A stretch of DNA of 64,000 nucleotides, from NCBI RefSeq assembly GCF_013408245.1, contig NZ_JACBYS010000009.1:1-64000 (forward strand), read 5' to 3'. Position 1 is the first letter of the stretch; every line of letters begins with the position of its first letter. The stretch comes from Duganella sp. 1224. Lineage in GTDB: Bacteria; Pseudomonadota; Gammaproteobacteria; Burkholderiales; Burkholderiaceae_D. The notes below the pieces were generated by a model. The model saw only the letters and a program-made list of their open reading frames with translations, had not been told where the DNA came from and did not search any database. Of this stretch, positions 17,336 through 25,989 are shown in pieces. The position numbers and the translations under genes are program-made.

Positions 17336-19084
17336 ATGGCCTCGTTCACGCTGCACGGCATTCCAGTCTCGCGCGGTATCGCCATCGGCCGCGCCCATCT
17401 GCTGGCGCCGGCCGCGCTGGACGTCAAGCACTACCTGGTGGCCGAGGAGCGGGTCGAGGCCGAGGTCTCGCGCCTGCAGCAGGCGCTGGCCGCCGTCCAC
17501 AAGGAACTGCAAACGCTGTGGAATGAACTGCCCAAGGACGCGCCGACCGAACTGGGCGCGTTCATCGACGTCCACGCGCTGATCCTGTCCGACCCGATGA
17601 TTTCGGAAGCGCCGCTGGACATCATCCGCACCCGCCACTACAACGCCGAATGGGCGCTGCTGACGCAGATCGATGAGCTGTCGGCGCAGTTCGACGAAAT
17701 CGAGGACCCTTATCTGCGCGAGCGCAAGGCCGACATCCAGCAGGTGGCCGAACGCGTGCTGAAGGTGTTGATGGGCACCGAGACGGTACTGCCCGAAGCC
17801 ACTGACGGCGGCGAGGACGACTACCAGCCGCAGATGATCATCGTCGCCCACGACATCTCGCCGGCCGACATGCTGCAGTTCCGCGACCGCTCCTTCATCG
17901 GCTTTGTCACCGATGTCGGCGGCCAGAACTCGCACACGGCAATCGTCGCCCGCTCGCTCGACATTCCTGCGGCGGTGGGCATGTCCGGCGCCTCCACGCT
18001 GATCGAGCAGGACGACTGGATCATCATCGACGGCGATGCCGGCGTGGTGATCGTCAACCCGAGCGCGCTGGTGCTGGAGCAGTACCGCGAACGCCAGGGC
18101 GCCGCCGCGCGCGCGCGCAAGAAGCTGCAGAAGCTGAAAAAGACGCCGGCCATCACCAAGGACGGCACCGAGATCACGCTGCTGGCCAACATCGAGCTGC
18201 CGGACGACTGCCCGGCCGCGCTGGAAGCCGGCGCCAATGGCGTGGGCCTGTTCCGTTCCGAATTCCTGTTCATGGGCCGGAACAACAAGATCCCGTCGGA
18301 AGAAGAGCAGTTCGAGCAGTACAAGAAGGCCGTGGTGGCGATGAAGGGCCGGCCGGTGACGATCCGCACGCTGGACATCGGCGCCGACAAGCCGCTCGAC
18401 CAGAGCGAGCAGACCGCGCTGAATCCGGCGCTGGGCCTGCGCGCCATCCGCTACTGCCTGGCCGAGCCGCAGATTTTCCTGACGCAGCTGCGCGCGATTT
18501 TGCGCGCTTCGGCGTTCGGCAAGGTGCGCATCCTGATTCCAATGCTGGCGCACGCGTTCGAGATCGACCAGTCGCTGGCCATGGTGGCGCAGGCCAAGGC
18601 CGAGCTGCGCGAGCAGGGCGTCAAGTTCGATGACGATGTGGATGTCGGCGCCATGATCGAAATTCCGGCGGCGGCGCTGGCGCTGCCGATGTTCGTCAAG
18701 CGCATGGACTTCCTGTCGATCGGCACCAATGACCTGATCCAGTACACCCTCGCCATCGACCGGGTTGATTATGAGGTCGCGCACCTTTACAATCCGCTGC
18801 ATCCGGCTGTGCTGCAATTGATCTCGATGACGATTGCGGCCGGGCATAAAGCCGGGATCGACGTCGCCGTGTGCGGCGAAATGGCGGGCGATGTCAAGTT
18901 GACACGCCTGCTGCTGGGCATGGGATTGCGCGAGTTCTCGATGCATCCGGCCCAACTGCTCTCGGTCAAGCAGGAAATCCTGAACAGCGACCTTGCGCGC
19001 ATCATGCCGCAAACCCGCAAGATCATGCGCTCGATGGAACCCAACGTAATTGCAGACGCGGTCGAACAATTGCAGTTGATGTAG
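17336..19084 (+). CDS. ptsI: Phosphoenolpyruvate--protein phosphotransferase (PTS enzyme I)
   Basis: A 582-residue EI that takes phosphate from PEP and passes it to HPr. The swivelling phospho-His domain carries the active-site GGQNSHTAIVARSLDIPA (His about 200); the PEP-binding barrel shows GVGLFRSEFLFMGR, ALGLRAIRYCL, a Cys in VAVCGEMAGD and the signature DFLSIGTNDLIQYTLAIDR. The start MASFTLHGIPVSRG at 17336 fits family N-termini; an alternative ATG at 17291, overlapping the ptsH stop, would add 15 residues and cannot be excluded. Final gene of the EIIA-ptsH-ptsI group. Confidence 0.95.
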   Translation: MASFTLHGIPVSRGIAIGRAHLLAPAALDVKHYLVAEERVEAEVSRLQQALAAVHKELQTLWNELPKDAPTELGAFIDVHALILSDPMISEAPLDIIRTRHYNAEWALLTQIDELSAQFDEIEDPYLRERKADIQQVAERVLKVLMGTETVLPEATDGGEDDYQPQMIIVAHDISPADMLQFRDRSFIGFVTDVGGQNSHTAIVARSLDIPAAVGMSGASTLIEQDDWIIIDGDAGVVIVNPSALVLEQYRERQGAAARARKKLQKLKKTPAITKDGTEITLLANIELPDDCPAALEAGANGVGLFRSEFLFMGRNNKIPSEEEQFEQYKKAVVAMKGRPVTIRTLDIGADKPLDQSEQTALNPALGLRAIRYCLAEPQIFLTQLRAILRASAFGKVRILIPMLAHAFEIDQSLAMVAQAKAELREQGVKFDDDVDVGAMIEIPAAALALPMFVKRMDFLSIGTNDLIQYTLAIDRVDYEVAHLYNPLHPAVLQLISMTIAAGHKAGIDVAVCGEMAGDVKLTRLLLGMGLREFSMHPAQLLSVKQEILNSDLARIMPQTRKIMRSMEPNVIADAVEQLQLM

Positions 19085-19087
19085 AGC

Positions 19088-19119
19088 GGCGGCGCCCATC
19101 CTCGCGGCGCCGCCTTGTT
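19088..19119 (+). terminator. Weak terminator-like hairpin between ptsI and metX
   Basis: GGCGGCGCC (19088-19096) pairs with GGCGCCGCC (19106-19114) around a 9-nt loop, followed by TTGTT. The stem is strong but the T run short; it starts four bases after the ptsI stop. Confidence 0.45.
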
Positions 19120-19160
19120 AGTTGGCCCGCGGGGCCGCCCCAACACAACCAAACCAACGA

Positions 19161-20309
19161 ATGTCATCCCTCGGATACGTCAAGCCGCAAACCATGCATT
19201 TTGCCGAGCCCCTGCTCCTGCAAAGCGGCGCGTCGCTGCGCGACTACATGCTGATGTACGAAACCTACGGCACGCTGAATGCCGACAAGTCCAACGCGGT
19301 GCTGGTGTGCCACGCGCTGAACGCCTCGCACCACGTGGCCGGCGAATATGAAGGCCAGCCGAAAAGCACCGGCTGGTGGGACAATATGGTGGGCCCGGGC
19401 AAGCCGCTGGACACCAACAAGTTCTTTGTCATCGGGATCAACAACCTGGGTTCCTGCTTCGGCTCCACCGGACCGATGCATCACAACCCGGCCACCGGCA
19501 AGCCCTACGGCGCCGCCTTCCCGGTGGTGACGGTGGAAGACTGGGTGGCCGCGCAGGCGCGCCTGGCCGATCAACTGGGCATCCAGCAATTCGCCGCCGT
19601 CATGGGCGGCTCGCTGGGCGGCATGCAGGCGCTGGCCTGGTCCATCATGTACCCTGACCGTCTGCGCCACTGCGTGGTGATCGCCTCGACCGCCAAGCTG
19701 TCGGCGCAGAACATCGCCTTCAATGACGTGGCGCGCCAGGCCATTTTGTCCGACCCGGATTACCGCGGCGGCGATTTCTACGAGCATGGCGTGGTGCCGA
19801 AAAACGGCCTGCGCGTGGCGCGCATGGTCGGCCACATCACCTATCTGTCGGATGACGACATGGCCGAGAAGTTCGGCCGCAAGCTACGCGACGTTGCCGA
19901 AACCGGCGACTACAAATTCGGCTTCGGCATCGACTTCGAAATCGAATCCTACCTGCGCTACCAGGGCGACAAGTTCTCCGAATACTTCGACGCCAACACC
20001 TACCTGCTGATCACCAAGGCGCTGGACTACTTCGACCCGGCGCGCAAGCATGGCGGCGACCTCGCCAAGACGCTGGCCGGCACCAAGGCCAGGTTCTTCC
20101 TGGCGTCCTTCACCACCGACTGGCGCTTCTCGCCGGAGCGCAGCCGCGAAATCGTGCAGGCACTGATCAGCAACCGCCGCCAGGTCACCTACGCGGAAAT
20201 CGACGCGCCGCACGGCCACGATGCCTTCCTGCTGGAAGACCCGCGCTACATGAACATGGTACGCGCCTACTACGACCAGGTATGGAAAGAGATCGGAGGT
20301 GCGGCATGA
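19161..20309 (+). CDS. metX: Homoserine O-acyltransferase MetX
   Basis: A 382-residue alpha/beta-hydrolase that acylates homoserine in methionine synthesis. The nucleophile elbow is [12 protein letters not shown], the catalytic Asp is in [12 protein letters not shown] and the His in [11 protein letters not shown]. The N-terminus [19 protein letters not shown] and [10 protein letters not shown] are family hallmarks. Many proteobacterial MetX enzymes next to metW use succinyl-CoA rather than acetyl-CoA; the sequence alone does not settle this here. The start at 19161 is preferred over an in-frame upstream ATG because that extension is non-conserved. It overlaps metW by four bases (ATGA). Confidence 0.95.
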   Translation: MSSLGYVKPQTMHFAEPLLLQSGASLRDYMLMYETYGTLNADKSNAVLVCHALNASHHVAGEYEGQPKSTGWWDNMVGPGKPLDTNKFFVIGINNLGSCFGSTGPMHHNPATGKPYGAAFPVVTVEDWVAAQARLADQLGIQQFAAVMGGSLGGMQALAWSIMYPDRLRHCVVIASTAKLSAQNIAFNDVARQAILSDPDYRGGDFYEHGVVPKNGLRVARMVGHITYLSDDDMAEKFGRKLRDVAETGDYKFGFGIDFEIESYLRYQGDKFSEYFDANTYLLITKALDYFDPARKHGGDLAKTLAGTKARFFLASFTTDWRFSPERSREIVQALISNRRQVTYAEIDAPHGHDAFLLEDPRYMNMVRAYYDQVWKEIGGAA

Positions 20310-20908
20310 ATTTCAATGAACTGAGCGCGGCACGGCCGGACCTGGCCTTCATCGCCCACTGGGTGGACAGCCAGGCGCACGTGCTGGACGTCGGCTGCGG
20401 CGACGGCGTGATGATGGACTACCTGCAGAGCGACAAGCAATGCAGCGGCTACGGCATCGAGATCGCCGACGACAAGGTGCTGGCCTCGACCCAGCGCGGC
20501 GTGCAGGTGATCCAGCAGGACATGGAGAACGGCCTTGGCCTGTTCGGCGACAACTCGTTCGACACGGTGCTGTGCCTGTCGTCGCTGCAGATGATGACGC
20601 ACGTCGAGGGGCTGTTGCGCGACATCGTCCGCGTCGGCAAGGAGGCGATTGTGTCCTTCCCCAACTTCGCCTACTGGCCGCACCGCGTGGCGCTGCTGAA
20701 GGGCCGCATGCCGGTGTCGGAGTCGCTGCCGTACCAGTGGTATGACACGCCCAACGTGCGTTGCGCCACCATCAACGACTTCCGCGACCTGGCCGAGGAA
20801 TGCGGGCTGGAAGTGATTGAATGTGTGGCGCTGGCGGAGGGCAAACGGGTATCATTCCTGCCTAATTTGCGCGGCGATCTCGCCGTCTTCCGACTCCGCA
20901 GAAAATAA
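20306..20908 (+). CDS. metW: Methionine biosynthesis protein MetW
   Basis: A 200-residue class I SAM-dependent methyltransferase-like protein. The SAM motif [15 protein letters not shown] is intact, followed by [10 protein letters not shown] and the family-specific [23 protein letters not shown]. MetW is genetically required with MetX for homoserine acylation in several proteobacteria and is thought to activate MetX. GGAGG precedes the ATG, which overlaps the metX stop; its own stop overlaps the ampG start (TAATG). Confidence 0.95.
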   Translation: MNFNELSAARPDLAFIAHWVDSQAHVLDVGCGDGVMMDYLQSDKQCSGYGIEIADDKVLASTQRGVQVIQQDMENGLGLFGDNSFDTVLCLSSLQMMTHVEGLLRDIVRVGKEAIVSFPNFAYWPHRVALLKGRMPVSESLPYQWYDTPNVRCATINDFRDLAEECGLEVIECVALAEGKRVSFLPNLRGDLAVFRLRRK

Positions 20909-22155
20909 TGACCGACACCAAGCCCTGGTACAGCTACATCAACGGGCGTACCGTCTCCATCCTGTTCCTGGGCTTCAGCTCCGGCCTGCCGCTGTACACG
21001 CTGATCTACCTGATGCAGGCGTGGCTGGCCAAGGCCGGGCTGGATGTCAAAGCGCTCGGCCTGTTCGGCCTGGCGATGTTCCCCTACACCTTCAAGTTCC
21101 TGTGGGCGCCGTTCATGGACCGTTACACCGTGCTGCCGCTGGGTCGCCGGCGCGGCTGGATGGCGGTGACGCAACTGGCGCTGTTCCTGTTCATCGGTGG
21201 CATGGGCATGCTGGACCCCAAGCTGGAGCTGTCGGTGATCGTGGTGGCGGTGTTTGCCATCGCCTTCATGTCGGCCAGCCAGGACGTGGTGATCGATGCT
21301 TACCGGCGCGAGATCCTGGCCGAGGAAGAGCAGGGCCTGGGTGCGGCCATCATCGTCAACGCCTACAAGGCCTCCAGCCTGATCCCGAGCGCGCTGGGGC
21401 TGGTGATGGCGGACAGCCAGCCGTGGCAGATCGTGTTCTGGACCGTGGCCGCCTTCATGCTGCCGGGCCTCGCCTGCACGCTGCTGGCCAAGGAGCCGGC
21501 GCTGTACGGTTCCCCGCCGAAGAACCTGCAGGAGGCGGTGGTCCTGCCGTTCCGCGAGTTCGTGCTGCGCGACGGCTGGCGCCAGGCCTTGCTGATCATC
21601 GCCTTCGTCCTGCTGTACAAGATCGGCGACACCATGAGCACCGCGCTGTCGACCAAATTTTTCCTCGATATCGGCTTCAGCACCAAGCAGATTGGCCTGG
21701 CGGCCAACGCCACCGGCTGGTGGGCGGCGCTGGCCGGCGGCGCGGTGGCCGGCATCTGGATGATCAAACTCGGTATCAACCGCGCGCTGTGGGTGTTTGG
21801 CGTGCTGCAGGCGATCGCCATTCTCGGCTTCGCGTGGCTGGCCAAGGTCGGCCCGGACCCGGTGCTGCTCAGCGCCGTCTACGGCTTCGAGGCGTTCGCC
21901 AGTCCGGGGCTGGGCGCGGCGGCACTGGTGGCCTTCATGTCGCGCGCCACCGATCCGCGCTACACCGCCACGCAATACGCACTGTTTTCCAGCCTGGCTG
22001 CGGTCCCGCGCACATTCATTAATTCGTCGGTGGGGTATATTGTTGCCGAAACCGGGTGGTTCTGGTTCTTTATCGTATGCTTTATCCTCGCGTTTCCGGC
22101 GATGATGCTGCTGCCGAAAATTGCTCCCTGGAATACTCGCCATGAACAAGCCTAA
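20908..22155 (+). CDS. ampG: AmpG family muropeptide MFS transporter
   Basis: A 415-residue inner-membrane permease with about 12 membrane helices. AmpG imports anhydro-muropeptides for cell-wall recycling. Family marks are GFSSGLPLYTLIYLMQAWL in the first helix, the loop FLWAPFMDRYTVLPLGRRRGW, SASQDVVIDAYRREIL and KIGDTMSTALSTKFFLDIGF. The start overlaps the metW stop by one base, so it is translated with the met genes. The downstream M48 peptidase starts 14 nt before its stop. Confidence 0.92.
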   Translation: MTDTKPWYSYINGRTVSILFLGFSSGLPLYTLIYLMQAWLAKAGLDVKALGLFGLAMFPYTFKFLWAPFMDRYTVLPLGRRRGWMAVTQLALFLFIGGMGMLDPKLELSVIVVAVFAIAFMSASQDVVIDAYRREILAEEEQGLGAAIIVNAYKASSLIPSALGLVMADSQPWQIVFWTVAAFMLPGLACTLLAKEPALYGSPPKNLQEAVVLPFREFVLRDGWRQALLIIAFVLLYKIGDTMSTALSTKFFLDIGFSTKQIGLAANATGWWAALAGGAVAGIWMIKLGINRALWVFGVLQAIAILGFAWLAKVGPDPVLLSAVYGFEAFASPGLGAAALVAFMSRATDPRYTATQYALFSSLAAVPRTFINSSVGYIVAETGWFWFFIVCFILAFPAMMLLPKIAPWNTRHEQA

Positions 22156-23023
22156 ATTAAAGAACGCCTTGCTGGCGCTGGTGCTCTGTACCAGCGTGCT
22201 GTCGCTGCACGCGCAAGATGATGGCATCCCCGTCACCAGCATGTCGCGCCTGCGCGGCCTGGGCGGCGATGCGCGCCAGTTCGATCAGCAGTCCAAGCTG
22301 CAGTACGACCAGATGCTGAACGAGGCGCACAAGAAGGATGCCGTCGCCACCGACCGCAATCCGCAACTGATACGGCTGCGCGGTATCGCCAAGCGCCTGA
22401 TTCCGTACACCGCGCGCTGGAATCCGGATTCGGCCAAGTGGGACTGGCAGGTCAACCTGCTGCGCTCCGACACCGTCAACGCCTTCTGCATGCCGGGCGG
22501 CCGCATCGCCTTCTACAACGGCATCCTGACCAAGCTGAATCTCACCGACGATGAAGTGGCCATGGTGATGGGCCACGAAATCGCCCACGCGCTGCGCGAA
22601 CACGCGCGCGAGCAGGCGGGCAAGAACACCGCTACCTCGGTGGTCGCACGCATCGTCGGCGCCGCCGGCGCGGCTTATCTTGGCATGGACCCGCGCGTCG
22701 GCGACGCGGTGGGCAGCGGCGCCTCGCGCTTGGCCGCACTGCAGTTCTCGCGCTCCGACGAAAGCGAGGCGGATCTGGTGGGCATGGACCTGGCGGCGCG
22801 CGCCGGTTTCGACCCGCGCGCCGGCATCGCGCTGTGGCAGAAGATGGGCCAGGTCAATCAGCGCCAGCCGATCGGCTTCCTGTCGACCCACCCGACCAGC
22901 AAGGACCGCATCCAGAACATGCAGGACAATATGCACCTGGTGCTGCCGGTGTTCGCGCGCGCCAAGGGGCTGGACCCCAACAAGCTGCCGCCTTACCATT
23001 CGCTCGCGCTGCCACGCTCCTGA
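22142..23023 (+). CDS. M48 family metallopeptidase, periplasmic
   Basis: A 293-residue zinc protease of the BepA/LoiP (YggG) kind. A signal peptide (MNKPKLKNALLALVLCTSVL, cut near LHA-Q) directs it to the periplasm. The zinc site MGHEIAHALREHAREQ gives HExxH, with the third ligand Glu in SDESEADLVGMDLAARAG. The C-terminal part ends FLSTHPTSKDRIQNMQ, typical for the family. No TPR domain is present. No lipobox is seen, so it is likely soluble. It overlaps ampG by 14 nt; envelope quality control is the likely role. Confidence 0.92.
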   Translation: MNKPKLKNALLALVLCTSVLSLHAQDDGIPVTSMSRLRGLGGDARQFDQQSKLQYDQMLNEAHKKDAVATDRNPQLIRLRGIAKRLIPYTARWNPDSAKWDWQVNLLRSDTVNAFCMPGGRIAFYNGILTKLNLTDDEVAMVMGHEIAHALREHAREQAGKNTATSVVARIVGAAGAAYLGMDPRVGDAVGSGASRLAALQFSRSDESEADLVGMDLAARAGFDPRAGIALWQKMGQVNQRQPIGFLSTHPTSKDRIQNMQDNMHLVLPVFARAKGLDPNKLPPYHSLALPRS

Positions 23024-23025
23024 TC

Positions 23026-23916
23026 ATGTCGCGTCATCCTTTGCCGATGCGCGACGGTGTCGCGCCCAGCTACCTGTATCTGCCGGAGGGCGACTGGCCT
23101 GACATGATCAGCTTTGTGGTCGAGCGTTTTCCGGACGTGTCGGAAGCCGCGTGGCGCGAGCGCATGGCGCGCGGCGACGTGGTCGATGCCGATGGCAAGC
23201 CGCTGCTGCCCACCAGCCGCTTCAAGCGCGGCCTGCGCATGTTCTACTACCGCGAACTGGAGGCGCCGGAGACGCCGATTCCGTTCAAAGAAGAGATCTT
23301 GCACCTGGACGAGCACCTGGTGGTGGTCGACAAGCCGCACTTCCTGCCGGTGATTCCGTCCGGTCGCTTCCTGCATGAGACGCTGCTGGTGCGCCTGCGC
23401 AAAACGCTGGGCGAAGAGGATCTGGTGCCGATCCATCGGCTGGACCGCGAGACCGCAGGCGTGGTGATCTTCTCGCGCAATCCGCAGAGCCGTGGCGTGT
23501 ACCAGTCGATGTTCCAGAAGCGCGTGATCGACAAGGAATACGAAGCGCTGGCGCCGCACCTGCGAGACGTGCAGTTCCCGTTCACCTATCGCAGCCGCAT
23601 GGTGGAGGGCGACAAGTTCTTCGTCATGAAAGAGGAGCCGGGCGAGCCGAATTCCGAAACGATGATCGACGTGATCGAGCAGCGCGGCGCGTTGACCTTG
23701 TACCGCCTGTATCCACACACCGGGCGGCAGCACCAGCTGCGTGTGCATTTGTCGTCGCTCGGCATCCCGATTGTGAACGACGCCTTCTATCCGGTGGCGC
23801 TGCCATGCAAGCAGGACGACGTGTCGCAACCGCTGCAACTGCTGGCTCGCGCCATTAGTTTCATCGATCCGATCAGTGGCGAATGGCGCGAGTTCCGGTC
23901 GCGGCGGAGCCTTTAG
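23026..23916 (+). CDS. RluA family pseudouridine synthase
   Basis: A 296-residue RNA pseudouridine synthase. The catalytic Asp lies in PIHRLDRETAGVVIFSRNP; LHLDEHLVVVDKPHFLPVIPSG and PHTGRQHQLRVHLSSLGIPI complete the family signature. The N-terminus lacks a complete S4 domain, so the precise target (23S rRNA or tRNA) cannot be assigned. It starts two bases after the M48 peptidase stop and closes the metX-initiated gene chain; a 30-bp palindrome lies 18 nt behind its stop. An alternative start is the ATG at 23047. Confidence 0.9.
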   Translation: MSRHPLPMRDGVAPSYLYLPEGDWPDMISFVVERFPDVSEAAWRERMARGDVVDADGKPLLPTSRFKRGLRMFYYRELEAPETPIPFKEEILHLDEHLVVVDKPHFLPVIPSGRFLHETLLVRLRKTLGEEDLVPIHRLDRETAGVVIFSRNPQSRGVYQSMFQKRVIDKEYEALAPHLRDVQFPFTYRSRMVEGDKFFVMKEEPGEPNSETMIDVIEQRGALTLYRLYPHTGRQHQLRVHLSSLGIPIVNDAFYPVALPCKQDDVSQPLQLLARAISFIDPISGEWREFRSRRSL

Positions 23917-23934
23917 CGTCAACCCCAAAAGGTC

Positions 23935-23964
23935 GGGGTCTGACCCCGTACGGGGTCAGACCCC
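23935..23964. repeat. 30-bp nested palindrome, copy 2 of 3
   Basis: Arms GGGGTCTGACCCC and GGGGTCAGACCCC flank GTAC, a perfect inverted repeat. It lies between the converging RluA-type synthase and xthA genes, 18 nt from the first stop and 48 nt from the second, and could end both transcripts. Confidence 0.9.
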
Positions 23965-24012
23965 TGTGCGCCGCAGTGCGGGGTGAACGGTTCCAGCAGC
24001 CGCCGCTGCTGT

Positions 24013-24786
24013 TTAGGAAGCGTCGTAGATGATGGTCAGCGGCGCGTGGTCGGAGAACTTTTCGTCCTTGTAGATGGCAACCGAGGTGGCCTTGGCGGCG
24101 ATGCCCGGGGTGGCGACGTGGTAATCGATGCGCCAGCCGACGTTCTTCGCATAGGCCTGGCCGCGGTTGCTCCACCAGGTGTACTGCTCCTCGCGCGGGT
24201 CGATGCTGCGGTGAACGTCCACGTAACCCACTTCATCAAAAATGCGCGTCATCCACTCGCGCTCTTCCGGCAGGAAGCCCGAGTTTTTCTTGTTGCCCTT
24301 CCAGTTCTTCAGGTCGATTTCCTTGTGGGCGATGTTCCAGTCGCCGCAGATGACCACTTCGCGGCCCTCGGCGTGCAGTTGCTGCAGGTGCGGCAGGAAC
24401 AGGTCCATGAAGCGGAACTTGGCTTCCTGGCGCTCGGGGCCCGACGAGCCGGACGGGCAGTACACCGAAATCACCGTCAGCTGGCCGAAGTCGCAGCGCA
24501 CGTAGCGGCCCTCGGCGTCGAATTCCGGCGAGCCGAAGCCGATCACCACGCGGTCCGGTTCGATCTTGCTGTAGACACCGGTGCCGGAATAGCCTTTTTT
24601 CTCGGCGTAGTGGAAGTGGCCGTGGTAGCCGCCCGGGTTGAGGAATTCCGGCGTCATGTCCGGCGCCTGCGCCTTGAGTTCCTGCACGCAGACAAAGTCG
24701 GCGTCCTGCTTGGCCAGCCAGGTGAAGAAGCCCTTGGAGGCGGCGGAGCGGATGCCGTTCAGGTTGGCGGAGATGATTTTTGGCAT
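24013..24786 (-). CDS. xthA: Exodeoxyribonuclease III
   Basis: A 257-residue Mg-dependent AP endonuclease/3'-5' exonuclease of the EEP fold, acting in base-excision repair. Catalytic marks: SANLNGIRSAASKGF at the N-terminus, Glu in CVQELKAQ, VICGDWNIAHKEIDLKNWKG, WRIDYHVATPG and the terminal SDHAPLTIIYD. The ATG at 24786 (MPKIISANLNGIRSA) fits the family; the open frame extends 29 codons upstream without conservation. It is divergent from pyrE with 79 nt between starts. Confidence 0.96.
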   Translation of the reverse strand: MPKIISANLNGIRSAASKGFFTWLAKQDADFVCVQELKAQAPDMTPEFLNPGGYHGHFHYAEKKGYSGTGVYSKIEPDRVVIGFGSPEFDAEGRYVRCDFGQLTVISVYCPSGSSGPERQEAKFRFMDLFLPHLQQLHAEGREVVICGDWNIAHKEIDLKNWKGNKKNSGFLPEEREWMTRIFDEVGYVDVHRSIDPREEQYTWWSNRGQAYAKNVGWRIDYHVATPGIAAKATSVAIYKDEKFSDHAPLTIIYDAS

Positions 24787-24865
24787 AGAAGATTCGAGGC
24801 TGAAAGTACGGAATGCGCTAGTGTAGCGGTAAAATACCGGCACTTTACAGAAATGAGGCTTCACG

Positions 24866-25531
24866 ATGGACAATTTACGTCAGGAATTTATTGCGTTTTC
24901 GGTCAAAGCCGGCGTGCTGCGCTTCGGCGAATTCACCACCAAGGCCGGCCGCCAGTCGCCGTACTTCTTCAATGCCGGCCTGTTCCATGACGGCGCCACG
25001 CTGGCGCAGGTGGCGCAGTTCTACGCGCAGACGCTGATCGATTCCGGCGTACAGTTCGACATGCTGTTCGGCCCGGCCTACAAGGGCATCACGCTGGCCT
25101 CGGCCACGGCGGTGGCGCTGGCCGGCAAGGGCCGCAACACCTCGTTTGCCTACAACCGCAAGGAAGCCAAGGACCACGGCGAGGGCGGCACCATCGTCGG
25201 CGCCAAGCTGCAGGGCAAGGTCGTCATCATCGACGACGTGATTTCGGCCGGCACCTCGGTGCGCGAGTCGGTGGAGATGATCCGTGCCGCCGGCGCCGAG
25301 CCGTGCGCGGTGCTGATCGCGCTGGACCGCATGGAGCGCGGCGGCAAGGACGGCCAGATCTCGGAGCTGTCGGCGGTGCAGGAAGTGACCCAGAAATACG
25401 GCATCCCGGTGATCTCGATCGGCAACCTGAACGACCTGTTCGGCTTCCTCAACGGCGCCGGCGCCGATCCGCAACTGGCCCAGTACAAGGACGCGGTGGC
25501 GGCCTACCGCAGCCAGTACGGCGTTGCCTGA
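24866..25531 (+). CDS. pyrE: Orotate phosphoribosyltransferase
   Basis: A 221-residue enzyme joining orotate and PRPP to OMP in pyrimidine synthesis. The PRPP-binding signature is VVIIDDVISAGTSVRES; substrate regions KAGRQSPYFFNAGLF, FGPAYKGITLA and YNRKEAKDHGEGG are intact. GAGG precedes the ATG by seven bases. It stands alone; no attenuator-like hairpin was seen in the short 5' region. Confidence 0.97.
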   Translation: MDNLRQEFIAFSVKAGVLRFGEFTTKAGRQSPYFFNAGLFHDGATLAQVAQFYAQTLIDSGVQFDMLFGPAYKGITLASATAVALAGKGRNTSFAYNRKEAKDHGEGGTIVGAKLQGKVVIIDDVISAGTSVRESVEMIRAAGAEPCAVLIALDRMERGGKDGQISELSAVQEVTQKYGIPVISIGNLNDLFGFLNGAGADPQLAQYKDAVAAYRSQYGVA

Positions 25532-25575
25532 TTGGCTATATTGCTAGACTTTGATATTTCTATGGTGTAACCTTA

Positions 25576-25594
25576 TTTTGGTAGGAGACCAAAA
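25576..25594 (+). repeat. Perfect hairpin with Shine-Dalgarno-like loop before the DUF4279-like gene
   Basis: TTTTGGT (25576-25582) and ACCAAAA (25588-25594) form a 7-bp stem around the loop AGGAG. It ends nine bases before the ATG at 25604. The region 25532-25603 is otherwise AT-rich and probably contains the gene's promoter. Confidence 0.5.
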
Positions 25595-25603
25595 AGGCAG
25601 ACC

Positions 25604-25975
25604 ATGAATATCGCAACACTGAAGGTACACGGCGACCCCGAGGGCTTGGCAGACGTCCGCGACGGACTGCCCAGTGAGCCGCATGGCGACTGGCAGAAGG
25701 GCGATGTCACGCCCGCCGGCCGCAAGCGCATTGACTCCGGTTTTTACGTTGCCATCGGCACCGAGGAAAATCCGACCGAGCTGGTCAAGCAGATCCGCTT
25801 TTACCTGAGCGAGTGCCAGGCGCGCGGCATCCACTTCGAGCGCTCCGACGTCGCCGCCGAGCTGCGCATTTCCTTCCCCTCGGATGCCGGCGCGTCGACG
25901 CCAACGCTGGACCTGTCGCTGGCCGACATGGCCATGCTGGTCGAAATGGGCATCAACCTCAGCATCACTCCCTGA
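25604..25975 (+). CDS. Small protein, DUF4279-like
   Basis: A 123-residue cytoplasmic protein with no signal peptide or membrane segment. The pattern IATLKVHGDPEGLADVRDGL, then a Trp-Gln-Lys-Gly-Asp turn (DWQKGD), a Glu-rich middle helix (ENPTELVKQIRFYLSEC) and a closing strand-helix LSLADMAMLVEMGINLSITP resembles DUF4279, a fold found in stand-alone and immunity-like proteins. The match is by eye and function is unknown. The base composition is like its neighbours. It is followed 14 nt later by a hydrolase gene and may be co-transcribed with it. Confidence 0.7.
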   Translation: MNIATLKVHGDPEGLADVRDGLPSEPHGDWQKGDVTPAGRKRIDSGFYVAIGTEENPTELVKQIRFYLSECQARGIHFERSDVAAELRISFPSDAGASTPTLDLSLADMAMLVEMGINLSITP

Positions 25976-25989
25976 CCCCTGACCGCCTG

